DNA from: Mesorhizobium sp. DCY119
GTDB lineage: Bacteria; Pseudomonadota; Alphaproteobacteria; Rhizobiales; Rhizobiaceae
Length of the DNA stretch: 64,000 nt
Direction of reading: 5' to 3'
Assembly (NCBI RefSeq): GCF_003590645.1
Contig: NZ_CP031834.1
Coordinates: forward strand, 3,100,501 to 3,164,500
Under the pieces are notes generated by a model. That model was not told the origin of the DNA. It saw nothing but the letters and a program-made list of their open reading frames with translations, and searched no databases. Below are positions 1 through 7,224 of the stretch, piece after piece. Position numbers and translations under genes: made by a program. How positions within the stretch are numbered: the first letter of the stretch is position 1; each line of letters starts with the position of its first letter.

Positions 1-421
1 CGTCAGGGTAACGGCAAGCACACTGCGCACGGCAGGGGGGTGGGGGTCTTTTGCGCGAAGCAACCCTACCCCGGGGGGTTCCCCCATGCCAGTACCGGAG
101 AGCGACGGGGCCTTGGAGGCTCCAACACCCTAGGTCTACCGATGAAACTCGAAATCACTTTTAGAACAATGACTTAGGAAATTCAAAAAATACAAAAAGC
201 AAAATCCAAAACCAGTACGGCGGGTCCATGAAACTTAGCCAGCGCCGGTTACACTCTGCTAGCGATTTGATTTGATTTCGGAAATCGGCAAACGGCCCGC
301 GAGGGTCGCTTCGCTCCCCGCTCCCTGTCCGGCAAAAGGGGCTCGGAAAGACGGCCACAATAGCCCGCAAAGCCTTAGTCGCAGCCGTTTCAGAGCCGTC
401 TAACGCGCTTGCGGCAATGCC
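1..421. other. Left-edge stretch without a supported gene
   Basis: I see no convincing gene here. Two plus-strand frames are open from the window edge, to about 132 and 174, but both are short and neither matches a family I recognise; they could be the 3' end of a gene that starts outside the window. A G-rich run sits near 34-47. One GGGTAAC motif lies at 6-12 and recurs in pairs at 7225-7245 and 7710-7728. Confidence 0.4.
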
Positions 422-790
422 TCACCGGCCCTTGGCCGCTGCATATGCATTCCGCGCCGCTTCCGGCTGGGGAGCGACATTGGAAAGCTCGTAGCGGCTC
501 CCTTTTATCGCTGCGAACCAAGCTCGTTCGACCTCGCGAGCCGCCTCCCGTGCGCTGGGCTCAACGCCTGAAAGCTTTCCGATATTCCGGCTGACATCGT
601 CACCATGAGCTTGCATCGCCCAAAACCACGAGCCCTGTTGCGGGCCGGTGTCAAACAGATAGATGCGGCCAACGCTGCCTTGGAAGTCAGCGACCTCGCA
701 AACAAAGTCGCTTTCCTTCTCAGGCCACGTCTGCCGCCACTTCAGGCGCAGGATGATCGCTTCCGGGGTGCTGGGTGTGTCGTCGCTCAT
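422..790 (-). CDS. Hypothetical protein of the accessory element
   Basis: A protein of about 122 residues that I do not recognise. The ORF could begin at 844, but the ATG at 790 starts a more natural N-terminus (MSDDTPSTPE). It is acidic to neutral, rich in Trp and Ala, with alternating strand-like segments in the first half and a helical, Ala/Glu/Arg-rich second half. There is no signal peptide or membrane segment. It is convergent to nothing on its left and divergent from the membrane protein at 924. The position inside accessory DNA suggests cargo, with no assignable function. Confidence 0.5.
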   Translation of the reverse strand: MSDDTPSTPEAIILRLKWRQTWPEKESDFVCEVADFQGSVGRIYLFDTGPQQGSWFWAMQAHGDDVSRNIGKLSGVEPSAREAAREVERAWFAAIKGSRYELSNVAPQPEAARNAYAAAKGR

Positions 791-923
791 GACGGGAACG
801 ATACGTCTTAAATGAGAACGAAGCAAGAACAAATTCCTATTCACTCAGCGCTGCCGCCGCCCAGCGGAGCACAGCTAGATTGCAGATTTGCGGAATGTTA
901 AGTTGTGCGCATAGGGGGAAACT

Positions 924-1379
924 ATGCATTTTGTTGGAATAGCACTTGTCGCAATAGTTCTGGTCGCAATGTTTCCAAGAGCAGCGGGCTTCATTTTGCT
1001 TGCTGTGGCGGGGCTGATAGTCTTCTTCGTATTGAATATCCTAGAGGCACGCCGGAACCGTGAGAACGTTCTGGAGCGTATGAGCATCGGAGTAATCTAT
1101 AGCGAGGCGGAATGCTCATCTGCCTATCCAATTCAGGTAACGTTCTCCAATAAATCAACTAAGACGGTTACGAAATACTCAATCGATCTGACGGCACATA
1201 TCGCCGGGCGATCCAGTGTAGTGTTCAGCCAAACGATACAGGATGATAAGATTATCAATCCGGGTCAGGTTTACTCCTCGTGCTGGAGGCTATCCGGCCT
1301 CGATCAAGCCGGCACCGTGCGCGGCGTGCCACCTCGCGAACTGCAATGGTCCTATCGTTATGGAAGGGTGGATTGGTAA
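924..1379 (+). CDS. Two-TM membrane protein with cytoplasmic beta-rich domain
   Basis: A 151-residue protein starting at an ATG behind a strong GGGGGAAA ribosome binding site. Residues 2-19 and 21-43 are two hydrophobic segments separated by a Pro-Arg turn. They are followed by a basic stretch (EARRNRENVLER) that should be cytoplasmic by the positive-inside rule. Residues 65-145 alternate hydrophobic and polar residues (IQVTFSNKSTKTV) in a way that suggests a small Ig-like beta sandwich. The family is unknown to me. It precedes the TIR/deoxyribosyltransferase-like gene on the same strand by 144 bp and could be its partner. Base composition is AT-richer than the chromosome. Confidence 0.6.
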   Translation: MHFVGIALVAIVLVAMFPRAAGFILLAVAGLIVFFVLNILEARRNRENVLERMSIGVIYSEAECSSAYPIQVTFSNKSTKTVTKYSIDLTAHIAGRSSVVFSQTIQDDKIINPGQVYSSCWRLSGLDQAGTVRGVPPRELQWSYRYGRVDW

Positions 1380-1411
1380 AGACACCTTCATTCCGCCCGA
1401 GGCTGGTTCTG

Positions 1412-1442
1412 AGTTATCCCCATCCCCAACAGTTATCCCCAT
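1412..1442. repeat. Two 12-bp direct repeats resembling DnaA boxes
   Basis: AGTTATCCCCAT occurs at 1412-1423 and 1431-1442, a 19-bp period. The core TTATCCCCA differs from the DnaA box TTATCCACA at one base. The pair lies in the 144-bp gap before the gene at 1524. It could be an origin element or a regulatory site; I cannot tell which. Confidence 0.5.
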
Positions 1443-1523
1443 GGTCACGGAATATTCACTGTTCTTCCGCTTGTCAGGGAAACGTTGTTAGTTAAGTTCG
1501 CCCGCATTGGGAGATGGGGCTAG

Positions 1524-2375
1524 ATGACAACACCAAAGCCATTCGCGTTCGTACTCATGCCGTTTGATGCGGCATTCGACGATATATACAAACTCGGGAT
1601 CAAAGAGGTGGCTTCTCAGCTTGGCGTGGTCGCCGAACGGGTGGACGAACAAATCTACGCAGAGGGAATGCTTGAACGGATTTACCGACAGATTGACGCG
1701 GCAGATTTCATCATTGCAGACATGACGGGCCGTAACGAGAACGTCTTCTATGAGGTCGGCTACGCGCACGCCAAAGGCAAGCTTTGCACTCTTCTGACAA
1801 AGTCCACGAAGGACATCCCGTTCGACCTGAAGCACCATCGGCATTTGGTGTATGGAGATTCCATTCAAACCCTTCGCGCAAAGCTGGCTACAGAAATTGC
1901 GTGGTTGAAATCCGAGGCAGAAAAAAAGAAGTCATCGTATTTCAGCGTGTCAGTTAAGTCGGCGGAAGGGTCGCTGACAAAAGTCTCTTGGGCGGACACG
2001 GGTTCTATTGAAATAGTTATCGATATTCACAACAACACGGACAAGAAGTCTCCCGAGATAGAGGCAATTTACCTTCACACGCGAAAAGGATGGAAGTTTT
2101 CGCAATCGCAAGAGGAATGCCCGTCCACCGATTCAAACTTGGAAGACTATGAAAAGCGGAATTTTGTAAAGGCCTCCAACAATCGATTGTCTCCGGGCGG
2201 CTGGGCTCAAATTCGTGTTTCGGGCGAACGAACCTTATGGACGAACTTCGGCAAAAAGGAGCGCAAAGAGAGCTACACAATCAGGGGCAGAGTGTTGCTT
2301 GAGATCGTGACCGCAGAAGGCACCTTTCAGCAGAAGTTGAACCTAGAGATAGAACTGGACGAAATTCCATTTTAG
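1524..2375 (+). CDS. Nucleoside deoxyribosyltransferase/TIR-like domain protein, candidate defence effector
   Basis: A 283-residue protein. Residues 6-112 carry the signature of the nucleoside 2-deoxyribosyltransferase/TIR-like Rossmann group: FVLMPF at the start, IIADMTGRNENVFYEVGYAHA at about 63-83, and a PFDLKHHRHLVY segment. Glu77 in the YE-V-G motif is the expected catalytic glutamate. Residues 125-137 are a charged linker, and 138-283 look like a beta-sandwich domain. Relatives with this N-terminus occur in predicted NAD- or nucleotide-cleaving effectors of anti-phage systems, so a defence role is plausible in this mobile context. That role is inference; the enzyme could equally act on nucleosides. 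AT-rich composition suggests recent transfer. Confidence 0.65.
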   Translation: MTTPKPFAFVLMPFDAAFDDIYKLGIKEVASQLGVVAERVDEQIYAEGMLERIYRQIDAADFIIADMTGRNENVFYEVGYAHAKGKLCTLLTKSTKDIPFDLKHHRHLVYGDSIQTLRAKLATEIAWLKSEAEKKKSSYFSVSVKSAEGSLTKVSWADTGSIEIVIDIHNNTDKKSPEIEAIYLHTRKGWKFSQSQEECPSTDSNLEDYEKRNFVKASNNRLSPGGWAQIRVSGERTLWTNFGKKERKESYTIRGRVLLEIVTAEGTFQQKLNLEIELDEIPF

Positions 2376-2413
2376 CGAAGAAGATCGGGGACGTTTCCAT
2401 ACGCCCCTTCCCA

Positions 2414-2707
2414 CTACAGTCCGGTGGGAGGACCGTTGTCCAACACCTTCTCCGCACTAAGTTTGCGGATGCCGTATTTATCCCGAGTCCCTGCTACGCC
2501 GTTGATCTCATCCAGTAGATCATCGCACATGGCTTTCAAGGCTCTTAGAGCGGATTTGGCCCGGATTGACCCTCTCTTATCTGGCCTGAAAAGGATCGCC
2601 AGCGTAAGCGTTTTGCTGTCACGGTAAACGGGTTCGCCTAAGCGGAAATCCACTTCCTTATTTTCATTGTTGATACCTTCGAATTCTGGAAACACAGGGT
2701 CTTGCAC
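2414..2707 (-). CDS. Hypothetical protein of the accessory element
   Basis: A 97-residue protein with a GTG start at 2707 behind AGGAGGAAG, one of the strongest ribosome binding sites in the element. It is charged and soluble, with a predicted helix around residues 48-68 (RAKSALRALKAMCDDLLDEI). I do not recognise the family. It is the last gene of the leftward set, 102 bp downstream of the RepA-like ATPase and separated from it by the GTGCGG motif array. That placement suggests a role linked to replication or copy control of the element, which is inference only. Confidence 0.55.
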   Translation of the reverse strand: MQDPVFPEFEGINNENKEVDFRLGEPVYRDSKTLTLAILFRPDKRGSIRAKSALRALKAMCDDLLDEINGVAGTRDKYGIRKLSAEKVLDNGPPTGL

Positions 2708-2728
2708 GCCTTCCTCCTATTCGTGGGC

Positions 2729-2838
2729 TGTGCGGTTTGTGCGGGGCTCTATAGAGAGCCCCTCCGCACGTACAAACCCGCACCAATGCCAAGTTTGTGC
2801 GGTTTCGCACTAAATCCGCACATAAACACCATCCGCAC
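2729..2838. repeat. GTGCGG/CCGCAC motif array, candidate replication origin
   Basis: Seven copies of GTGCGG or its complement lie within 110 bp: GTGCGG at 2730, 2739 and 2797; CCGCAC at 2764, 2778, 2816 and 2833. Between the second and third sits a hairpin, GGGGCTCT-ATAG-AGAGCCCC (2743-2762), extended by the flanking GTGCGG/CCGCAC. The array overlaps the end of the RepA-like ATPase gene. There is no T-run, so a simple terminator is less likely. It resembles iterons bound by a replication protein. Confidence 0.5.
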
Positions 2839-3958
2839 CTAATTCGATTTTCTTGTTTGTTTTCAATCGTGTAAGTGCATCATCGAAGGTGCGCTTTTTC
2901 TGCTTCGACGCCTTGAGCAGATCGGTATAGGACAGCCCCTCTGGATGTTTGTCCAGCGCTGCCAAAACCGCACTATCTGACCTTGGCAACGATCGCTGCT
3001 TCGCCGGCTGGTCAAGAAAGTCACTCCACTCGGGATCAACCTTCCATGTCAGGACAGCCGACTTGCCGGCGGACACAAGACGGAAGTTCATCGCGCCGAA
3101 CGGTTCTGCGTCCTTCTGCTTTTCGCCTTTGATGTACCCGGTGGGGGTTTTGGGATCGCTATGAACTTCGATTGCGGTATCCGCCGCGCCCATCAGCACC
3201 GTGGAACCGCGCGTACCCTTACGGCTGTCTTTGCCCGTGTGATGGATCACCAACACCGTGCAGCCGGGAAACGCAGAGCGGAGTGCGTCGCAGCCAGTTA
3301 CGAAGGCATTCATATCCTTCGCTGTGTTCTCGTCCCCATTGCCGAAGTTGCGAGCCAAGGTGTCCACGATCAGCAAGCCCGGACGATACCCTTTCGAGCC
3401 AATTGCGGTGACGAAATCCCGGACCACGCGCGGGTTCGCAACATCAATGCCGTGGGGCTGGAAAAGCAACCGTTTCGGTTCCCGCTGACGGTCGTCCTGC
3501 CAAGCGCGGTTGCGGAGTTTCAGGCCCGATACGCCTTCGGAATAGATGTAAACCACGTCCCGTTGCTGCACGGCGTGGCCGGCCCACGGTAGGCCCGTGG
3601 CGATAGAGCTAGCCCAGTCGAGGCCAATGAAGGATTTCTTGCTACCGGCAGGGCCAAACAGGACGACGAAGCCGCTTTGCGGCAAAAGCCCGTCGATTAG
3701 CCATTCAGGGTCTGGCAGGTGCGCGATGTCGGAAACGGTCAAAAGTCGAAAGTTCGGAGCCGAGCCGGGCTTGTTGTCATTCTCTGGTTCGCCTGCCGGG
3801 TTCTTAAGTCTAAGTCGCTTATCTGGCCCACGTTCGTAGTCAGAAAGCGATGCAAACTTCGATATGGTAATAACCGAAATATCCCCGGTCGTCCTATTTA
3901 CAATCTCTGCTCGTTCTTGAAGTTCTTCATCTGAAAGTCTATATTCAACTTGTGTCAT
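2810..3958 (-). CDS. RepA-like hexameric AAA ATPase/helicase (AAA_25 type)
   Basis: A 382-residue RecA-fold ATPase. The Walker A motif is GPAGSKKSF (about 99-107), the Walker B motif LLIVDTLA lies near 195, and VLVIHHTGKD near 236 is the typical sensor segment of the RSF1010 RepA/AAA_25 group. The C-terminal 70 residues look like a winged helix (AALDKHPEGLSYTDLLKASK), as in plasmid and satellite replicative helicases. It probably unwinds DNA at the element's origin. It is the main gene of the leftward set, and a GTGCGG array overlaps its 3' end. It could also be a primase-associated helicase of a phage; no primase is visible. Confidence 0.8.
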   Translation of the reverse strand: MTQVEYRLSDEELQERAEIVNRTTGDISVITISKFASLSDYERGPDKRLRLKNPAGEPENDNKPGSAPNFRLLTVSDIAHLPDPEWLIDGLLPQSGFVVLFGPAGSKKSFIGLDWASSIATGLPWAGHAVQQRDVVYIYSEGVSGLKLRNRAWQDDRQREPKRLLFQPHGIDVANPRVVRDFVTAIGSKGYRPGLLIVDTLARNFGNGDENTAKDMNAFVTGCDALRSAFPGCTVLVIHHTGKDSRKGTRGSTVLMGAADTAIEVHSDPKTPTGYIKGEKQKDAEPFGAMNFRLVSAGKSAVLTWKVDPEWSDFLDQPAKQRSLPRSDSAVLAALDKHPEGLSYTDLLKASKQKKRTFDDALTRLKTNKKIELGADGVYVRI

Positions 3959-4049
3959 ACGGATGATCCTTTCTCGTTTGGGTTGTCCTTTTTACAGTGA
4001 GTGTCAACTACAAGGGGCTGGGAAACTGGCCCCTTTTCTTTTGCCTTGC

Positions 4050-4292
4050 TCATATAAGATCGTCGGGCTCGTTCTCCCAACACGAGGCGACCTGCGACGG
4101 CCAGCGGTGCGGGTTGATCCGAATGACCCCACCAAACGCCTCAGCCGCAGCTTCGAGCCAGTCAGCGATCTCCAGCCCATCCATAAGCCGCATAGGAATG
4201 ATTTCCTTCTCGGCGGTATGAAGATGCCCCGGACGAGCCGCGTGCGCGTCCACGGGCCCGCCTGCCCCGCTGGGGGCCATTTCACGCTTCAT
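4050..4292 (-). CDS. Small hypothetical protein of the leftward set
   Basis: An 80-residue protein starting with ATG at 4292, seven bases behind AGGGA, and overlapping the preceding gene by 11 bp. This suggests translational coupling. The C-terminal half (LMDGLEIADWLEAAAEAFGG) is helical and acidic. I do not recognise the family. It lies 91 bp upstream of the RepA-like ATPase gene in the same orientation, so it is probably cotranscribed with it. An alternative frame at 4004-4285 is less protein-like. Confidence 0.5.
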   Translation of the reverse strand: MKREMAPSGAGGPVDAHAARPGHLHTAEKEIIPMRLMDGLEIADWLEAAAEAFGGVIRINPHRWPSQVASCWENEPDDLI

Positions 4293-4473
4293 GGTATGTC
4301 CCTGTGGTCAGGACACTGTTTGCCATCTCCGCTAACTTCGCCCGGCGCGCGTATTCCGCGATCATGGCTTCAAGCAGTTCCGGGAACTGGTTTTCCGGGG
4401 CGGTAGACGCCGCGTCGAGTTGCGCCTTCGTCAGCGTGGTCAGGTCCGTTGTCGTCAAGATCATGTTTTCCAT
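4282..4473 (-). CDS. Small hypothetical protein of the leftward set
   Basis: A 63-residue, mainly helical protein (TKAQLDAASTAPENQFPELL) preceded by AAGGAGACGAC, a near-perfect ribosome binding site. Its end overlaps the next gene. The size and composition resemble small phage or plasmid accessory proteins, but I recognise no family. It competes with an overlapping ORF at 4370-4558 in another frame; the ribosome binding site favours this one. Confidence 0.55.
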   Translation of the reverse strand: MENMILTTTDLTTLTKAQLDAASTAPENQFPELLEAMIAEYARRAKLAEMANSVLTTGTYHEA

Positions 4474-4558
4474 TGTCGTCTCCTTTGCTGTTTGCGAGCG
4501 CGGCTAAGCGTTGCTCGCGGTTGATGATGCCGGCATGTGTGTTGGTCAGCGCCTTCAT
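4370..4558 (-). CDS. Possible small protein coupled to the AlpA-like gene
   Basis: A 62-residue ORF whose ATG overlaps the stop of the AlpA-like gene by four bases, an arrangement that favours translational coupling. Its first 45 residues are polar and Asp-rich (GDDNGKHDLDDNGPDHADEG). The last third overlaps the better supported gene at 4282-4473 in another frame and looks like frame noise. It may be real or spurious; the start overlap is the only positive evidence. Confidence 0.25.
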   Translation of the reverse strand: MKALTNTHAGIINREQRLAALANSKGDDNGKHDLDDNGPDHADEGATRRGVYRPGKPVPGTA

Positions 4559-4833
4559 GCGGCGGCCTCTAGGTGAGGCAGCGGATGCGCCTTGCGGACC
4601 CGCTTCGCCGTACGCATGGTCAGATATCGGGACACCCAGCGAACACCCTCGTCGTAGTCGATAGCCGACTTACGGCCCGGCACTCTGACCCGGTTGGGCC
4701 CGTTGCCCTTTTGCCAAATGCCGCGATAGAGCCACTGAACGCTGACGCCAGTTAGGGCCGCGAACTCACGGACGGTGAAATACCCGCGCTGTCCCGGCGT
4801 CGTTAGCTGCTCAAGCTTCTTCTTACTTTGCAT
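4555..4833 (-). CDS. AlpA/excisionase-like helix-turn-helix protein
   Basis: A 92-residue protein with a MerR-type helix-turn-helix: YFTVREFAALTGVSVQWLYR at about 18-37, followed by a wing containing RVPGRKSAIDYDEGVRWVSRYL. This is the pattern of AlpA and excisionase proteins, which bend DNA or activate genes in mobile elements. The C-terminal tail is basic. It is the first gene of the leftward set and borders the divergent control region, so it may regulate that promoter pair or act as the recombination directionality factor. A second AlpA-like protein is encoded at 7319-7561. Confidence 0.7.
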   Translation of the reverse strand: MQSKKKLEQLTTPGQRGYFTVREFAALTGVSVQWLYRGIWQKGNGPNRVRVPGRKSAIDYDEGVRWVSRYLTMRTAKRVRKAHPLPHLEAAA

Positions 4834-5054
4834 AAGTTCTCCTTTTCAATTTAGGGGAAATTTGAAGTTCTTATTCTATTTGGTCTCACAGTATTTATCA
4901 ACTTCCTCGTGATTACACCCGGAACAATGGCAGCAAAATCCACGAGAAAGTGGATCGATTTCCTGAAATATGCTAAAAGATAGCTTGGTTTTGACGCTAC
5001 AACGTCAATCTATACTCAATTGGTCTCAAACGATAACAAAAGGAGGCTCATCGC
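4834..5054. promoter_or_regulatory. Divergent control region of the accessory element
   Basis: AT-rich 221-bp gap between the leftward and rightward gene sets. It contains a palindrome TTGACG-CTACAA-CGTCAA at 4991-5008 followed by TATACT at 5011-5016, and a direct repeat TTGGTCTCA at 4880-4888 and 5020-5028, each copy preceded by a TATNCT motif. The repeats sit close to the two gene starts, as operators would. An AAAAGGAGG ribosome binding site precedes 5055. The 14-bp gap between TTGACG and TATACT is too short for a standard promoter, so the exact start sites are unknown. Confidence 0.6.
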
Positions 5055-5750
5055 ATGGCTAAGAATTTCTCAAAAAAGATGGAAAACTACGAGGCCCGCA
5101 AGAAGGAGCTTCATCAGCAGCTTCAAAGCACCATCGAACGCCTGCCGGCAGGGTTGCTTTCCGGCGGACGACCCGTCGTAGATGAAGGCGATAGCAGCAC
5201 ATGGAGGTATTCAGCCGATCCCGAGCAACGCCGCTGGTACAAGGAACTCTACGGAGAGCCGCTGTTTGACAGCGAAGGGCTGACGGCTGGCGAAAAAGTC
5301 CGCCTCTACGCAGAAGGTCGGCGTCAGATCGACGCTGTCACCCCGGATCATGTTGCGGAGAGCCGCAAGCTCGCCAAGCGCGGCAACAAGGCGTCGGACG
5401 CACTCTGGAACGACTTCCGCGTGACCTATCCCGAATACGCGAACAACCCGGATGCCGTGGGTAGGGCTGCGGAGCGGCTGGCGGCATCTTCCGGCATGAC
5501 GACGGCTGACTTGATTGATCTCGCAAAGCGCAGACCGAACGAGGTTATCGAGCGCATAGCCGACGAGCTTTACAACGACAACAGCGGCCAGAGCTACGAT
5601 TACGGTTCCGACTACAGCGGCTATTCCGATTACAGCGCCAACGTTCCCTCAGGCCGTCCCGCCCGCCAGCCGGCGAAGGCCGATGAACCGGAAGCGGACA
5701 TGTTCGAGGAAATGTCGGACTGGCAGGTCCGCAACGGCTTCCACCGCTAA
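5055..5750 (+). CDS. Hypothetical protein with Tyr/Ser-rich repeat tail
   Basis: A 231-residue protein behind an excellent AAAAGGAGG site. It begins with a basic helix (residues 1-30), has a helical middle with a DALWNDFRVTYPEYANNPDA segment, and ends with a low-complexity stretch (about 177-196) built on D-Y-x-S-D-Y-S-G-Y-S-D-Y-S, then an acidic end. The family is unknown to me. It is the first gene of the rightward set, 27 bp before the resolvase-fold protein. Highly expressed early element genes often have such signals, but no function can be given. Confidence 0.6.
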   Translation: MAKNFSKKMENYEARKKELHQQLQSTIERLPAGLLSGGRPVVDEGDSSTWRYSADPEQRRWYKELYGEPLFDSEGLTAGEKVRLYAEGRRQIDAVTPDHVAESRKLAKRGNKASDALWNDFRVTYPEYANNPDAVGRAAERLAASSGMTTADLIDLAKRRPNEVIERIADELYNDNSGQSYDYGSDYSGYSDYSANVPSGRPARQPAKADEPEADMFEEMSDWQVRNGFHR

Positions 5751-5777
5751 TCAACTCAAGGATGAAAGGAAAATCTC

Positions 5778-6617
5778 ATGGCAGCAACCTACGCTTACTC
5801 ACGCCCGACCGAGCACCTTGGCGCGACGGTTGAAATTCGACGCCAGCAAGAGGCGTGCCGGCACTTCGCCAGCCTGTACGCGCTGAAGATCACGACGCAG
5901 GAAGGTGGCGGCTGGATCGAAGAACAAAGCCCGCTCGACCGACACCGGTTTGAGGTTCTTATGACCAAGCTCCAGCCGAACGATACCGTCATCGTGGCAG
6001 AACCCGGCGTGCTTGGGGCTTCACCTTCGGAGCTTCTGGCGACCGTTTCCCGGCTTATCGCTTCCGGCGTCCGCGTCTTGGTTGTCAGCCTTGCGGGGGA
6101 AATCAACCTGCCGGTTCTCCGAGCATACGTTACTCCGATGCTGAAGCTGGAGACCGCACTGGCGAAAGAGAAGTCCGAACGCGTTCAGGACGTGGAGAAG
6201 TTTCAGGCTGATCTGGACGATTTCCAGAGCCGCTATGAAAAAAGCATCCTATCCGCGCTTTCGGCCCGGGGGATCAACCTCGTGTCCCTGCTCCGCCCTG
6301 AAGACGCTGGCGAAGTCGCACCGAAGGACATAGCGACCGCGCAGAGCCTTCTTAAGATGCGCGTGGACCTCGACCTGACCCAAGAGGAAGCCGGCGCACT
6401 CGTAGCGCCGAACCTGTCGAAAGCGACTGTCTCACGGCTCGAAAACGAAGGCCGTGGCGCGAAGCTTGGCGAATACCGCACCGCCCTGATCCTCGAAACG
6501 CACAAGCGCAAGAAGGCTGAGAAGGCGAAACTGCCGGGCAGCGGCCCGACACCAATGGAGCTCGAAGCATACCAGCGGGCCGGCATTCCAACGGCAACCA
6601 TGGAGGCAATGAAATGA
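5778..6617 (+). CDS. Catalytically degenerate resolvase-fold protein fused to a helix-turn-helix
   Basis: A 279-residue protein. Residues 1-110 align with the serine-resolvase domain: LDRHRFEVLMTKLQPNDTVI matches the region that leads to the catalytic loop. The invariant K-L-D-R-L-G-R loop reads E-P-G-V-L-G-A, so both catalytic arginines and the aspartate are gone, and the Ser10 region (AYSRPT) is shifted. A coiled coil (about 125-155) follows, then an XRE-like helix-turn-helix near 192-225 (LDLTQEEAGALVAPNLSKAT). It probably binds DNA without recombining it, for example as a regulator or partition factor. The stop overlaps the next start by four bases. Confidence 0.65.
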   Translation: MAATYAYSRPTEHLGATVEIRRQQEACRHFASLYALKITTQEGGGWIEEQSPLDRHRFEVLMTKLQPNDTVIVAEPGVLGASPSELLATVSRLIASGVRVLVVSLAGEINLPVLRAYVTPMLKLETALAKEKSERVQDVEKFQADLDDFQSRYEKSILSALSARGINLVSLLRPEDAGEVAPKDIATAQSLLKMRVDLDLTQEEAGALVAPNLSKATVSRLENEGRGAKLGEYRTALILETHKRKKAEKAKLPGSGPTPMELEAYQRAGIPTATMEAMK

Positions 6618-7015
6618 AGATCGATCTTGATAGAGGCGTTCATATCCGCCGGCACCAAGATATGGGCGGCATGCACGTTTACATGTACGCAGACACCCCC
6701 GGCGTTTATCTTAACGAGGATGGCGTGAGGCTGCCTGAAGCCATCGCGGAAGGGGCCGGTTATCCTGTCGCGGAACATGCCCGGGCACGCCTGAAGAAAG
6801 AACGCATGGATGCGGCAATCGCTGAAGTCGAGGCCCAGCTTGATATCGCCACGGAGGGCGCAGTGCTCGCCGCTCGCGGCGGCTATCAGGTGCTTTCCAG
6901 CGGGGCGAACCGGGCCAAGGTGATTGATGACACCGGCGCGCTACTAACACCCGTGCCGATACCGCATCACGAGGCCATGGCGCTGCTGGCGTTGCTTGTC
7001 CCGGAGGATGCCTGA
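6614..7015 (+). CDS. Hypothetical protein of the rightward set
   Basis: A 133-residue protein translationally coupled to the resolvase-fold gene by an ATGA overlap and to the next gene by TGATG. The N-terminal 40 residues look strand-rich (MHVYMYADTPGVYLNEDGV), residues 45-85 are helical and charged, and the C-terminus is hydrophobic. It has no signal peptide. I do not recognise the family. Tight coupling on both sides suggests that it acts with its neighbours, perhaps as part of a nucleoprotein complex; this is inference. Confidence 0.6.
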   Translation: MKIDLDRGVHIRRHQDMGGMHVYMYADTPGVYLNEDGVRLPEAIAEGAGYPVAEHARARLKKERMDAAIAEVEAQLDIATEGAVLAARGGYQVLSSGANRAKVIDDTGALLTPVPIPHHEAMALLALLVPEDA

Positions 7016-7179
7016 TGGCCCGGCGACGCTTCAAGTTCAAGCCCGGCGTGCTCGCCAACATGCAGACAACTGACGCCCGGGCCAGCGCAAGGCGAATGGT
7101 GGCAGCGGGCCTTTCCCGATACCTCAGCGCTGCCGAGCGTCAGTTGATTGGCGACACCGACCCCGACGAGGACGAGTAG
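7015..7179 (+). CDS. Small basic protein of the rightward set
   Basis: A 54-residue ORF that starts in a TGATG overlap with the preceding gene behind CGGAGG. The N-terminus is very basic (MARRRFKFKPGVL), the middle has a likely amphipathic helix (ASARRMVAAGLSRYL), and the end is acidic (DTDPDEDE). This charge pattern is common in small nucleic-acid-binding phage proteins, but no family is recognised. The start overlap and ribosome binding site are the evidence that it is real. Confidence 0.55.
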   Translation: MARRRFKFKPGVLANMQTTDARASARRMVAAGLSRYLSAAERQLIGDTDPDEDE

Positions 7180-7224
7180 ACTTGAAGGCTCCGGGCAGTG
7201 ATACCATTTGATCCGCATGTGCCC

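Noticed and set aside
1-174. Plus-strand frames open from the left edge
   Set aside because: Short, without a start in the window and without recognisable motifs; may be gene ends or chance in GC-rich sequence.
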